Shown here piece by piece: positions 42,164-50,837 of a DNA stretch of 64,000 nt (positions are counted from its first letter, which is position 1; every line of letters starts with the position of its first letter). The position numbers and the translations under genes are program-made. The stretch is from Pseudomonas gingeri. GTDB lineage: Bacteria; Pseudomonadota; Gammaproteobacteria; Pseudomonadales; Pseudomonadaceae. Below the pieces are notes generated by a model, which saw only the letters and a list, made by a program, of their open reading frames with translations, made no database searches and was not told the DNA's origin. The DNA is taken from the NCBI RefSeq assembly GCF_013385635.1, contig NZ_JACAPR010000013.1, positions 422,633 to 486,632 on the forward strand. The letters run 5' to 3'.

Positions 42164-43698
42164 TCGCCCTGACGGTAGAGACTCACTCGGCCAATCGTGA
42201 TCTTGTCATCGGCATCGACAGGCGTGACGGGCACAAAACGCACATTCAACTTGCTCAGGTCCTGGACTCCGCCGAGATGCAGGGCATCCACCACCTCGGT
42301 GATATCCAATACCTGACTGACGCCATTGCCAGCATGATGACCGTCGGCCTGGCTGGCCTGCTCGACACCGAAGAGCGAGATCGTCCCGACATGCAACTCC
42401 GGATGCTCGTCGGGAATGGCGTTCGGGGCCAGATTGACGTAGACCTCAAACAGCGCCGAATCCTTGTTGCCACGGATATTCTCCAGATTCAGGAACACCC
42501 GATCCGGCAACGTCGGGACCGCCAGGGAAAAATTCGTGACCGATCTCAGGCTGTTCAGCACTTTCTGCGAGCCTGGTTTGTCCAGGTGCACGGAGGTGTC
42601 GACGCTACCACCGGAAAGGTTGAGCACCGAAGAGTTTGCACCGATCAGTTCGACATCGGTATCGCGGGTCATCAGCACCTCCGGGATCGGCGCTGCGATA
42701 TTGGCACCAAGACTCAACAGACGGTGCTGGAACAGAAGGTGTTTTTCCTGCGGCGCGGTCGTGTCTTCATAGGTGTAGTCCAACTTGGACACAAGGGTAC
42801 TCAGCACATCATGCACCTTGTATTTCCAAGGGGCGGCACCACCGGCCTGCGGCATGATGAAAGGTCGTCCGGCGTCTCGAGGACCGTTCACCCACTCCGG
42901 ATTGGTGGTGTTGTGGTTACCGCCATAGGCCTTGAGCCAGACCTCCCAGAGCCGATCGATATTGGCGTGGTGCAACCAGAAAATCGGGTCCAGCGCCGCC
43001 GTGTTGGGCTTGCTCATCAAGCCATCGATTTTGCCTGAGCTGCCGCCCACGATACCGTGGACGTTGTTGTGCGGCTCGGATTCGAGACGTCCGTTGGCTA
43101 CACCGTGTTGGATAAAGAACGATTCCGGCCCGCCGAAGCCGGGAGGAACACCGGTTTCAGAGCCAGCAAAGGTGTGATCGCGCAATGCGGTCAGTTGGAT
43201 ATATTTCGCCGGGACGACAATCGGGGTTTCATTCAACCCGTAGCGACGCTCGACATACAGCGGGTTATGCGCTCCGTCCGGCCAACTCGGCTGTGCGAAG
43301 CACTTCGGCAATTCCTGTGCCTGGGGACTGGCATTGTAGTTCCAGTAAGGCAGCGACCAGTCGGCCGGCCCCTTGAGGTCGACGACCGTGGCGCGCACGA
43401 TTTGCTCGAACGCGGCCAGATAACCCCGGTGCCAGGGCAGGAAATACCAATTCTGGTGCTGACACTGGTTCCAGTAGAGATCCTGCTCCGCTTGCGGCGG
43501 AAACTGCGTCTGAGCAGTCACATAACCGGCACCTTCCCACAGCGACCGGGTGATGCCATGCATCGCTGCCAGGAACAGCCAACTGGTAGGATCGGTGATC
43601 GGTTTTTTACGCAACGCTTCAACCGCACGGGCATACCACAACAAGGTGTCGTTCCAGCCCGGCTCCAGCTTCCATACATCGCGACGTACATGTGCCAT
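42160..43698 (-). CDS. Tyrosinase family type 3 copper protein
   Basis: The 512-residue protein has an N-terminal tyrosinase domain and a C-terminal beta domain. CuA ligands are His47 (AAMHGITR), His81 (QCQHQNWY) and His90 (LPWHRGYLAAFE); CuB ligands are His210 and His214 (EPHNNVHG) and His244 (FWLHHANIDRLWEVW). Cys79 two residues before His81 could form the Cys-His thioether seen in fungal and plant enzymes. Residues from about 285 onward (LDYTYED, then a beta-rich end) recall the C-terminal part of plant polyphenol oxidases. No signal peptide is visible. AGGGAG precedes the ATG. It should oxidise phenols or catechols. Confidence 0.88.
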   Translation of the reverse strand: MAHVRRDVWKLEPGWNDTLLWYARAVEALRKKPITDPTSWLFLAAMHGITRSLWEGAGYVTAQTQFPPQAEQDLYWNQCQHQNWYFLPWHRGYLAAFEQIVRATVVDLKGPADWSLPYWNYNASPQAQELPKCFAQPSWPDGAHNPLYVERRYGLNETPIVVPAKYIQLTALRDHTFAGSETGVPPGFGGPESFFIQHGVANGRLESEPHNNVHGIVGGSSGKIDGLMSKPNTAALDPIFWLHHANIDRLWEVWLKAYGGNHNTTNPEWVNGPRDAGRPFIMPQAGGAAPWKYKVHDVLSTLVSKLDYTYEDTTAPQEKHLLFQHRLLSLGANIAAPIPEVLMTRDTDVELIGANSSVLNLSGGSVDTSVHLDKPGSQKVLNSLRSVTNFSLAVPTLPDRVFLNLENIRGNKDSALFEVYVNLAPNAIPDEHPELHVGTISLFGVEQASQADGHHAGNGVSQVLDITEVVDALHLGGVQDLSKLNVRFVPVTPVDADDKITIGRVSLYRQGE

Positions 43699-43837
43699 GG
43701 TCGATCTCCCTGAAAGTCCATCGGGCCGGGGACAGGCTGGCCCGAGAGCAACAGTAGACCAGATGATGTCAATCTGCCTTGAGCGCGCCGATGAACCAGA
43801 CCGGCGGTCCCCGCGGCACATCAGACGCCCGGCGACC

Positions 43838-44248
43838 TCAACCCGGCATGCACTGGAAGTCGCCGGTGTCCGCCACTTCCTTGCCATGGGAATCCATCAG
43901 CCGTGCGCTGACTTCCTGGCCCAGGCTTGATTCCACCAGTTTGTAGTGCTCGCCGGCCTTGAACTGGTTGTAGGAGACCTGCCCCGAGCAGTCTTCCTGG
44001 TTGGCGTCGCCCGTGGGGATCTCCACCAGCATCACATCAAGCTTGTGCGCGCCAGGACTCACCTGGAAATAACGCCCGTCATCGATCGACTTGCCATCGA
44101 CCTTCTCCGCCAGCAGGTCATTTGGCGTTTCCTGCTGCAGTCCGATCCAGGCCTGGTTCGGATCGGCCTTGGGCATGGGGCCGGCACAGGCCGACAGGAG
44201 GAAAGCCAGACCCAGGGTTGGCAGCAACATCAGGGGCTTGAGTGTCAT
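43838..44248 (-). CDS. PA0061/PA0062-type lipoprotein, copy A
   Basis: This 136-residue protein has a lipoprotein signal (MTLKPLMLLPTLGLAFLLSAC, lipobox LSAC) and a small beta domain with QAWIGLQQETPNDLLAEKVDGKSIDDGRYFQVSPGAHKLDV and two cysteines in EDCSG and FQCMPG that may pair. It is a paralogue of the gene 34 bases upstream. The shape of the domain, with a PGAHKL strand, recalls PEGA-like repeats. The role is unknown. Tandem arrangement also occurs in P. aeruginosa. Confidence 0.82.
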   Translation of the reverse strand: MTLKPLMLLPTLGLAFLLSACAGPMPKADPNQAWIGLQQETPNDLLAEKVDGKSIDDGRYFQVSPGAHKLDVMLVEIPTGDANQEDCSGQVSYNQFKAGEHYKLVESSLGQEVSARLMDSHGKEVADTGDFQCMPG

Positions 44249-44282
44249 GACGCATCACCTCGAAAAAAGGAAAATTCCTGAC

Positions 44283-44687
44283 TCAGATACAGGAGAACAG
44301 GTGGGACTCGGCCACTTGCTTGCCGTGGTCGTTCATCAGTACCGCGCCGACGTCGGTGCCCGAGCCCGACTCCACCAGGTGGTACTGCCGACCGGCCTTG
44401 AACTGGTCGTACACCACGTTCCCGGAGCACTCGGGCTGGTCGTCGTCACCGTTGGCGCCCTGGATCAGGGTCACTTCCAGGTTGTGCTTGCCCGGCGTCA
44501 CTTCGAAGTAGCGGCCGTCATCCACCCGCTTGCCATCCACGCGCTCGGCCAGCAAGTCGTCGCTGGACTCGCCCTGCAGCCCGATCCAGGCCTGGCTCGG
44601 GTCGGCCTTGGGTACGGGACCGGCGCAGGCGGACAGCAGGCAAACCAGGCCGAGGGTCGGGATCAGCATCAGCGGCTTAAGTGTCAT
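44283..44687 (-). CDS. PA0061/PA0062-type lipoprotein, copy B
   Basis: The 134-residue paralogue of the next gene shares the opening MTLKPLML-PTLGL, the lipobox LLSAC and the body QAWIGLQGESSDDLLAERVDGKRVDDGRYFEVTPGKHNLEVTL, ending with a cysteine in LFSCI. The start at 44687 is preceded by AGAGG. It is upstream of copy A and presumably co-transcribed. Divergence between the copies is greatest in the segment after the PG-H-L strand, suggesting different ligands or partners. Confidence 0.82.
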   Translation of the reverse strand: MTLKPLMLIPTLGLVCLLSACAGPVPKADPSQAWIGLQGESSDDLLAERVDGKRVDDGRYFEVTPGKHNLEVTLIQGANGDDDQPECSGNVVYDQFKAGRQYHLVESGSGTDVGAVLMNDHGKQVAESHLFSCI

Positions 44688-44907
44688 CGTATGAATTCCT
44701 CTCACATTGATCTGTTGTTTTCATGGACGGGATGGCCGTCGAATCGAGGTCAAGAGTGGCGAGGCAGAGCGTTTTGAACAAATGAATAGAGATGAAGGGA
44801 ATTTCAGTCCTTATCTAAAAGATCCTTCATGTTGGTGAAAGCCAAACGTTAAGTTCCAGCGGCAAGACTGCCGGGGTCTGCAATTCCACTCTCCGGAGGT
44901 TCAACGC

Positions 44908-47900
44908 ATGCTCGGGCTGGTAAAGACCGCATTGCTCAAGCCGTACACGTTTATCGTGTTGGCGATTTTCATCTGCATCATCGGGCCATTGGCGGCCCTG
45001 CGTACCCCCACCGACGTGTTTCCCGACATCGGTATCCCGGTGGTCGCGGTGGTCTGGCAGTACAACGGCCTGTCCCCCGAAGACATGGCCGGCCGGGTGA
45101 TCTACACCTACGAACGCTCCCTGAGCACCACGGTCAACGATATCGAACATATCGAGTCGCAATCGCTGCCGGGCATGGGCATCGTCAAGATTTTCTTTCA
45201 ACCGGGAGTGGACATCCGCACCGCCAACGCCCAGGTGACGGCGGTCTCGCAGACCGTGCTGAAGCAGATGCCACCGGGTATCACCCCGCCGCTGATCCTC
45301 AACTACAGCGCCTCGACGGTGCCGATCCTGCAGATGGCGTTTTCCAGCCCGACCCTGTCGGAAGCAAGGATCCGCGACCTGGTGCAGAACAATATCCGCC
45401 TGCCGCTGACCGCTGTTCCGGGCCTGGCGATCCCCACGCCGATGGGCGGCAAGCAACGCCAGATCACCCTCGACCTCGATCCCCAGGCGCTGGCCGCCAA
45501 GGGCCTGTCGGCCCAGGACGTGGGCAATGCGCTGGCGGCGCAGAACCAGATCATTCCGGTGGGTACCGCCAAACTCGGCCCCTACGAATACACGGTACTG
45601 CTGAACAACAGCCCGAAAGTCATCGAGGAACTCAACGACCTGCCGATCAAGACCGTCGACGGTGCCCTGATCACCATCGGCCAGGTCGCCCACGTGCGTG
45701 ACGGTTCGCCACCGCAAACCAATATCGTGCGGGTCGACGGCCGCCGCGCGGTACTGATGCCGGCGATGAAGAACGGCAATATCTCCACCCTGTCGATCGT
45801 CGACGGCATCCGCAACATGCTGCCGCTGATCAACGAAACCCTGCCGCCGGAACTCAAGACCTCACTGCTCGGCGACGCCTCGGTGTTCGTCAAGCAGTCG
45901 GTGGGCAGCGTCGCCCGTGAAGGGATCATCGCCGCCCTGCTGACCAGTGCGATGATCCTGCTGTTCCTCGGCAGCTGGCGCTCGACCCTGATCATCGCCG
46001 CTTCGATTCCCCTGGCGGTGCTCTCGGCCATTGCCCTGCTCGCGGCCACCGGCCAGACCCTCAACGTCATGACCCTGGGCGGGCTGGCGCTGGCGGTGGG
46101 GATCCTGGTGGACGATGCCACGGTGACCATCGAGAACATCAACTGGCACCTGGAACAGGGCAAGGCGGTGAAGGATGCGATCCTCGATGGGGCCAGGCAG
46201 ATCGTCGGCCCGGCCTTCGTCTCGCTGCTGTGTATCTGCATCGTGTTCGTGCCGATGTTCATGCTCCAGGGCATCGCCGGTTTCCTGTTCCGGCCGATGG
46301 CCCTGGCGGTGATCTTCGCCATGGCCTCCTCCTTCTTCCTGTCGCGAACCCTGGTGCCAACCCTGGCGATGTTCCTGCTCAAGCCCCATGTCGTCGAGGG
46401 CGGTACCGGCCATCATCCGGAAGATGAGTTCATCAACCATCACGAAGGCGAGCAGCACGCTCGCCAGCGCAATGCCCTGCTGCAGGGCGTGCTGAATTTC
46501 CAGCAGGGTTTCGAACGCGGCTTCTCCGCGGTACGGGACGTCTATCACGGCCTGCTGACCCTCGCCCTGGGCTGCCGCAAGCGTTTCCTGCTGGGCTTCC
46601 TGGCTTGCGTCCTGGCCTCCTTCGCCTTGCTGCCGAGCCTGGGCCAGGATTTCTTCCCGGCCACCGACGCCGGTGCCCTGGCGCTGCATGTACGCCTGCC
46701 GCTGGGCACGCGGATCGAGGAAAGCGCGGCGGCCTTCGACCGTATCGAGGCGCGGATCCGCGAGATCATTCCCGCCGAGGAACTGGACAATATCGTCGAC
46801 AACATCGGTATCCCGCTGAGCGGCATCGACATGGCCTACAGCAGCAGCGGCACCATCGGCCCGCAGGACGGCGATATCCAGGTCACCCTCAAGGCCGATC
46901 ACCAGCCGACCGCCGACTACGTGAAGAAACTGCGCAGCGCCCTGCCGGAAAGCTTCCCCGGCAGCCACTTCGCCTTCCTCCCGGCGGACATCAGCAGCCA
47001 GATCCTCAACTTCGGTGCCCCGGCGCCGCTGGACGTGAAGATCTCCGGGCGCAGTGCCGAGGAGAACCGGGTATTCGCCCTCGAACTGCAACGACGCCTG
47101 CAACATGTGCCGGGCATCGCCGACCTGCGCATCCAGCAGTCGGTGGGTTACCCGTCGCTGCAGGTCAAGGTCGACCGGATGCGCGCCAAGGGCCTGGGTA
47201 TCACCGAGCGTGACGTGACCAACAGCATGGTCGCCTCCCTGGCCGGCAGTTCCCAGGTGGCACCGACCTTCTGGCTCAACCCGGCCAACGGCGTGTCCTA
47301 CGGCGTGGTCGCGGCCACCCCGCAATATCGCCTCGACAGCCTGCCGTCGCTGGAAGCCTTGCCGGTCACCGGCAGTAACGGCCAGTCGCAGATCCTCGGT
47401 GGCCTGGCGACCATCAGCCGGGTGCAAAGCCCGGCGGTGGTCACCCACTACAACATCCAGCCGACCCTGGATATCTACGCCAGCGTCCAGGGCCGTGACC
47501 TCGGTTCGGTGGCCCATGACATCCAGAAGATCCTCGACGATGCCTCATCGCTGCGACCCAAGGGCGCGATTGTCAGCCTGCACGGCCAGATCGATGCCCT
47601 GCATGAAGCCTTCAGCGGCCTGAGCTTCGGCCTGCTCGGCGCCGTGGTGCTGATCTACCTGCTGATCGTGGTCAATTTCCAGTCCTGGGTCGACCCGTTC
47701 GTGATCATCACCGCCCTGCCCGCCGCCCTGGCCGGGATCGTCTGGATGCTGTTCCTCAGCGGCACCTCGCTGTCGGTGCCGGCATTGACCGGGGCCATCC
47801 TGTGCATGGGCGTGGCGACCGCCAACTCGATCCTGGTGGTGAGTTTCTGCCGCGAACGCCTGGCCGAGCACGGCGATGCCCTCAAGGCGGCGCTGGAAGC

Positions 47901-48126
47901 CGGCTACACCCGCTTCCGCCCGGTGTGCATGACCGCCCTGGCGATGATCATCGGCATGTTGCCGCTGGCCATTTCCGAAGAACAGAACGCCCCTCTCGGA
48001 CGCGCCGTCATCGGCGGTCTGATCCTTGCGACCACTGCCACTCTATTGTTCGTCCCCGTGGTGTTCAGCCTGGTGCACGGACGTCACCCTACTCGCGCCG
48101 TTGCTGGAGAAAGTACCCATGACTGA
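44908..48126 (+). CDS. RND efflux transporter permease
   Basis: The 1072-residue protein is a full-length RND pump with 12 helices and two large periplasmic loops. The proton-relay helix 4 carries GILVDDATVTIENI, and helix 1 is followed by PTDVFPDIGIPVVAVVWQYNG. A cytoplasmic loop between the two halves is His-rich (GGTGHHPEDEFINHHEGEQH), which is uncommon. GGAGG precedes the ATG. It is the first gene of an operon in the order pump, adaptor, outer membrane channel, which is the reverse of the common adaptor-pump order. Substrate cannot be predicted; it is closer to drug-type pumps of this gene order than to CzcA. Confidence 0.92.
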   Translation: MLGLVKTALLKPYTFIVLAIFICIIGPLAALRTPTDVFPDIGIPVVAVVWQYNGLSPEDMAGRVIYTYERSLSTTVNDIEHIESQSLPGMGIVKIFFQPGVDIRTANAQVTAVSQTVLKQMPPGITPPLILNYSASTVPILQMAFSSPTLSEARIRDLVQNNIRLPLTAVPGLAIPTPMGGKQRQITLDLDPQALAAKGLSAQDVGNALAAQNQIIPVGTAKLGPYEYTVLLNNSPKVIEELNDLPIKTVDGALITIGQVAHVRDGSPPQTNIVRVDGRRAVLMPAMKNGNISTLSIVDGIRNMLPLINETLPPELKTSLLGDASVFVKQSVGSVAREGIIAALLTSAMILLFLGSWRSTLIIAASIPLAVLSAIALLAATGQTLNVMTLGGLALAVGILVDDATVTIENINWHLEQGKAVKDAILDGARQIVGPAFVSLLCICIVFVPMFMLQGIAGFLFRPMALAVIFAMASSFFLSRTLVPTLAMFLLKPHVVEGGTGHHPEDEFINHHEGEQHARQRNALLQGVLNFQQGFERGFSAVRDVYHGLLTLALGCRKRFLLGFLACVLASFALLPSLGQDFFPATDAGALALHVRLPLGTRIEESAAAFDRIEARIREIIPAEELDNIVDNIGIPLSGIDMAYSSSGTIGPQDGDIQVTLKADHQPTADYVKKLRSALPESFPGSHFAFLPADISSQILNFGAPAPLDVKISGRSAEENRVFALELQRRLQHVPGIADLRIQQSVGYPSLQVKVDRMRAKGLGITERDVTNSMVASLAGSSQVAPTFWLNPANGVSYGVVAATPQYRLDSLPSLEALPVTGSNGQSQILGGLATISRVQSPAVVTHYNIQPTLDIYASVQGRDLGSVAHDIQKILDDASSLRPKGAIVSLHGQIDALHEAFSGLSFGLLGAVVLIYLLIVVNFQSWVDPFVIITALPAALAGIVWMLFLSGTSLSVPALTGAILCMGVATANSILVVSFCRERLAEHGDALKAALEAGYTRFRPVCMTALAMIIGMLPLAISEEQNAPLGRAVIGGLILATTATLLFVPVVFSLVHGRHPTRAVAGESTHD

Positions 48127-49282
48127 TCGCCAACCCTCAGGCAAACGCCTGCTCTACATGGGCGTCGGCGGCCTGACCCTGGCCGCCCTGCTGGTGGCCA
48201 ACGGGATTGCCGCGCGAACCCGCCATGAACAGGCGGTGACCGCCTGGACCGAAACCGCCGCGGTGCCCATGGTCAGCGTATTCCAACCCAAACAGAATGC
48301 CGCAGGCGACACCCTGCGCCTGCCCGCCCACCTCGAAGCCTGGAGCAAGGCGCCGATCCATGCGCGGGTCAGCGGTTACCTGAAGGACTGGAACAGCGAT
48401 ATCGGCAGCCAGGTCCAGGCCGGCCAGGTGCTGGCGCGGATCGACAGCCCGGACCTCGACCAGCAGGTCGCCCAGGCCCATGCCCATATGCTCCAGGAAC
48501 AGGCCAATGCGCGCCTCGCGCAGACCACCGCGACCCGCTGGAAAAACCTGGTGAGTACCCACTCGGTCTCGCAACAGGAGGCCGACGAAAAGAGCTCCAA
48601 TGCCGCCGCCGCCCAGGCCAATGCCGAAGCCGCCCAGGCCGACTACGCGCGGCTCTCGGCGCTGGAGGACTACAAGACCATCCGCGCACCGTTCGCCGGC
48701 ACCATTACCGCGCGCAACACCGATATCGGCCAACTGATCAAGGCCGACAGTGACAGCGATCCGGAGCTGTTCGATATCGCCGACACCCATCAGTTACGCC
48801 TCTACGTGCCCATCCCGCAGAACTACGCCAGCGTGATTCATCCAGGGCTGCAGGTGCAGTTGAGCGTACCGGAACATCCAGGCAAGACCTTTACCGCGCG
48901 CCTGGTGGGCAACTCGACCGCCGTCGACTCGCGCTCCGGCACCCTGCTGGCGCAGTTTGTCGCCGACAATCCGGACAACGCCCTGCTGCCCGGCGACTAC
49001 GCCGAAGCGACCATCCCGATCCCGGCCGACACCCATGGCGTGAGCATTCCCGCCAGCGCCCTGATCTTCCGTGCCGCCGGTACCCAGGTGGCGGTCATGG
49101 ACGCGCGGCAGCATGTGCACCTGCGCGATATCCATATCGGCCTCGACCTGGGTGAACGCCTGGTGATCGACCAGGGCCTGAAGCCCGCCGACACCGTGAT
49201 CGACAACCCGCCGGATGCGCTACGCGAAGGCGACCAGGTGAAGCTTGCCGACGCCGGAGGCCAGCATGTCCCCAAGGCTTAA
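48119..49282 (+). CDS. RND efflux periplasmic adaptor subunit
   Basis: The 387-residue protein has an N-terminal membrane anchor (LLYMGVGGLTLAALLVANGIA), a lipoyl half-motif PIHARVSGYLKDWNSDIGSQVQAGQVLARIDSPDLDQQ, an alpha-helical hairpin rich in Ala and Gln, and a second lipoyl half IRAPFAGTITARNTDIGQLI followed by beta-barrel and membrane-proximal parts. It links the pump to the outer membrane channel. Its start overlaps the pump gene by eight bases, with GGAG upstream inside the pump coding sequence. Family length is normal. Confidence 0.92.
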   Translation: MTDRQPSGKRLLYMGVGGLTLAALLVANGIAARTRHEQAVTAWTETAAVPMVSVFQPKQNAAGDTLRLPAHLEAWSKAPIHARVSGYLKDWNSDIGSQVQAGQVLARIDSPDLDQQVAQAHAHMLQEQANARLAQTTATRWKNLVSTHSVSQQEADEKSSNAAAAQANAEAAQADYARLSALEDYKTIRAPFAGTITARNTDIGQLIKADSDSDPELFDIADTHQLRLYVPIPQNYASVIHPGLQVQLSVPEHPGKTFTARLVGNSTAVDSRSGTLLAQFVADNPDNALLPGDYAEATIPIPADTHGVSIPASALIFRAAGTQVAVMDARQHVHLRDIHIGLDLGERLVIDQGLKPADTVIDNPPDALREGDQVKLADAGGQHVPKA

Positions 49283-50687
49283 GCGCAGCGCCTGGCTGCT
49301 GTTGATCGCCAGCTTGCAGGGCTGTTCGCTGGCCCCGACCTACAAGCCGCCGCAGATCGACCTGCCGGAACACTACCGCGAGCAGACCAGCGACGGCCCA
49401 TGGCATCTGGCCCAGCCTGGCAATCAGTTGGCCGAGCAATGGTGGCTGCTGTTCCAGGATGAGCACCTGAACGACCTGCAGCAACGGCTGCTCAAGGCCA
49501 ACCCGGACCTCGCCGCCGCCCTCGCTCACTATGACGGCGCCCAGGCCTACGCCAGCCAGCTGCATGCCGGACTGTTCCCGCAGATCACCGCCAGCGCGCA
49601 ACCCGCACGCCAGCGGCAGTCGGACACCCGGCCGTTGCGCGGCAGTACCCAGCCGTCGGTGTACAACAGCAACACGGCGGGTTTCGCGCTGAACTTCGAT
49701 CTCGACCTGTGGGGCCGGATCCGCAACCAGGTTGCCGCCGGCGATGCCCAGGCCCAGGCGTCGGGCGACGACCTGGCGGTGGCCCGACTGAGCCTGCAAC
49801 AGCAACTGGCGACCCTGTATATCCAGCTCAACGGCCTGGATGCCCAGAGCCGGATTCTCTCCAGCTCGCTGGACGACTACAGCCAGGCGTTGCAACTGAC
49901 CCGTGATCGGTATGAGGGCAAGATCGCCTCCGAACTGGACCTGACCCGCGCCCAGAGCCAACTGGCCGAGGCCGAGGCGCAACTGGATGAAGTGCGCGGG
50001 CAGCGCAACCTGGCCGAACATGCGATTGCCGAGCTGGTGGGTGAATCGGCGAGTGAGTTCCAGTTGGCGCCAACCGTGCAGATACTGGCGATTCCCAAAG
50101 TGCCGGGCGCGCTGCCCAGCAACCTGTTGCAGCGCCGCGCGGATATCGCAGCCGCCGAACGCCGGGTGTTTTCCGCCAACGCCGGGATCGGCGTGGCCAA
50201 GGCGGCGTGGTACCCGGATTTCAGCCTGACCGGCCTGCTTGGCGGACAGACCCAGGGGGTCGGCAACCTGCTGTCGGCGGGCAATCGCTATTGGGCACTG
50301 GGGCCGCTGGTCAACCTGCCGATCTTCGACGGCGGTCGTATCGATGCCCAGGAACAACAGGCCAAGGCCGAGTTCGAGGAAGCTTCGGCGCAGTACCGCA
50401 GTCATGTGCTGCGAGCGGTACGGGAAGTCGAGGACAACCTGGCGCAACTGCGTGACCTGCAACAGGAGGCCCAGGATGAACAGGCCGCCGTGAACGCCGC
50501 GCAGAACACCCAGACCCTGGCGATGAACAGCTACCAGGCCGGGGCCGTGAACTACCTCGACGTGGTCACCGCGCAAACCGCCGCCTTGCAGGCGCAGCGG
50601 CAGTTGCAGGCGCTGCAGACCCGACAGTTGCAGGCCAGCGTGGGGTTGATGGTCGCGCTGGGAGGGGGTTGGAAACCGGAGGCCTGA
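49266..50687 (+). CDS. NodT/OprM-type outer membrane efflux lipoprotein
   Basis: The 473-residue protein has a lipoprotein signal peptide (KRSAWLLLIASLQGC) and two repeated outer membrane efflux domains with long Ala/Gln-rich helices (VAAGDAQAQASGDDLAVARLSLQQQLATLYIQL; the C-terminal half ends with VNYLDVVTAQTAALQAQRQLQALQTRQL). The motif LLQRRADIAAAERRVFSANAGIGVAKAAWYPDFSLTG is typical. It forms the exit duct of the RND pump. Its start overlaps the adaptor gene by 17 bases. A palindromic repeat follows the stop. Confidence 0.92.
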   Translation: MSPRLKRSAWLLLIASLQGCSLAPTYKPPQIDLPEHYREQTSDGPWHLAQPGNQLAEQWWLLFQDEHLNDLQQRLLKANPDLAAALAHYDGAQAYASQLHAGLFPQITASAQPARQRQSDTRPLRGSTQPSVYNSNTAGFALNFDLDLWGRIRNQVAAGDAQAQASGDDLAVARLSLQQQLATLYIQLNGLDAQSRILSSSLDDYSQALQLTRDRYEGKIASELDLTRAQSQLAEAEAQLDEVRGQRNLAEHAIAELVGESASEFQLAPTVQILAIPKVPGALPSNLLQRRADIAAAERRVFSANAGIGVAKAAWYPDFSLTGLLGGQTQGVGNLLSAGNRYWALGPLVNLPIFDGGRIDAQEQQAKAEFEEASAQYRSHVLRAVREVEDNLAQLRDLQQEAQDEQAAVNAAQNTQTLAMNSYQAGAVNYLDVVTAQTAALQAQRQLQALQTRQLQASVGLMVALGGGWKPEA

Positions 50688-50690
50688 ACC

Positions 50691-50822
50691 GATCGTTCCC
50701 ACGCTCCGGAAGTTGATCGTTCCCACGCTCCAGCGTGGGAATGCAGCCCGTGACGCTCTGCGTCACAACAGCGGACGCAGAGCGTCCAGAGAGGCATTCC
50801 TTTGCTGCGCATGGGAACGATC
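50691..50822. repeat. Imperfect palindromic intergenic repeat, copy 3
   Basis: A partial arm GATCGTTCCCACGCTCCGGA lies at 50691-50710, and a full element follows at 50715-50822, ending GGGAACGATC. It matches the repeats at 17.0 and 31.8 kb and lies between convergent genes. Confidence 0.88.
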
Positions 50823-50837
50823 ATCATCGACGGTCTG

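Noticed and set aside
44792..44830. ATGAAGG/CCTTCAT inverted repeat before the RND operon as an operator
   Set aside because: The arms are only seven bases with a 25-base spacer and could easily arise by chance; no regulator gene is adjacent.
45862..47517. A 551-codon minus-strand frame inside the RND pump gene
   Set aside because: It is the shadow of a full-length RND permease; the composition is that of an antisense frame and it has no start signal.
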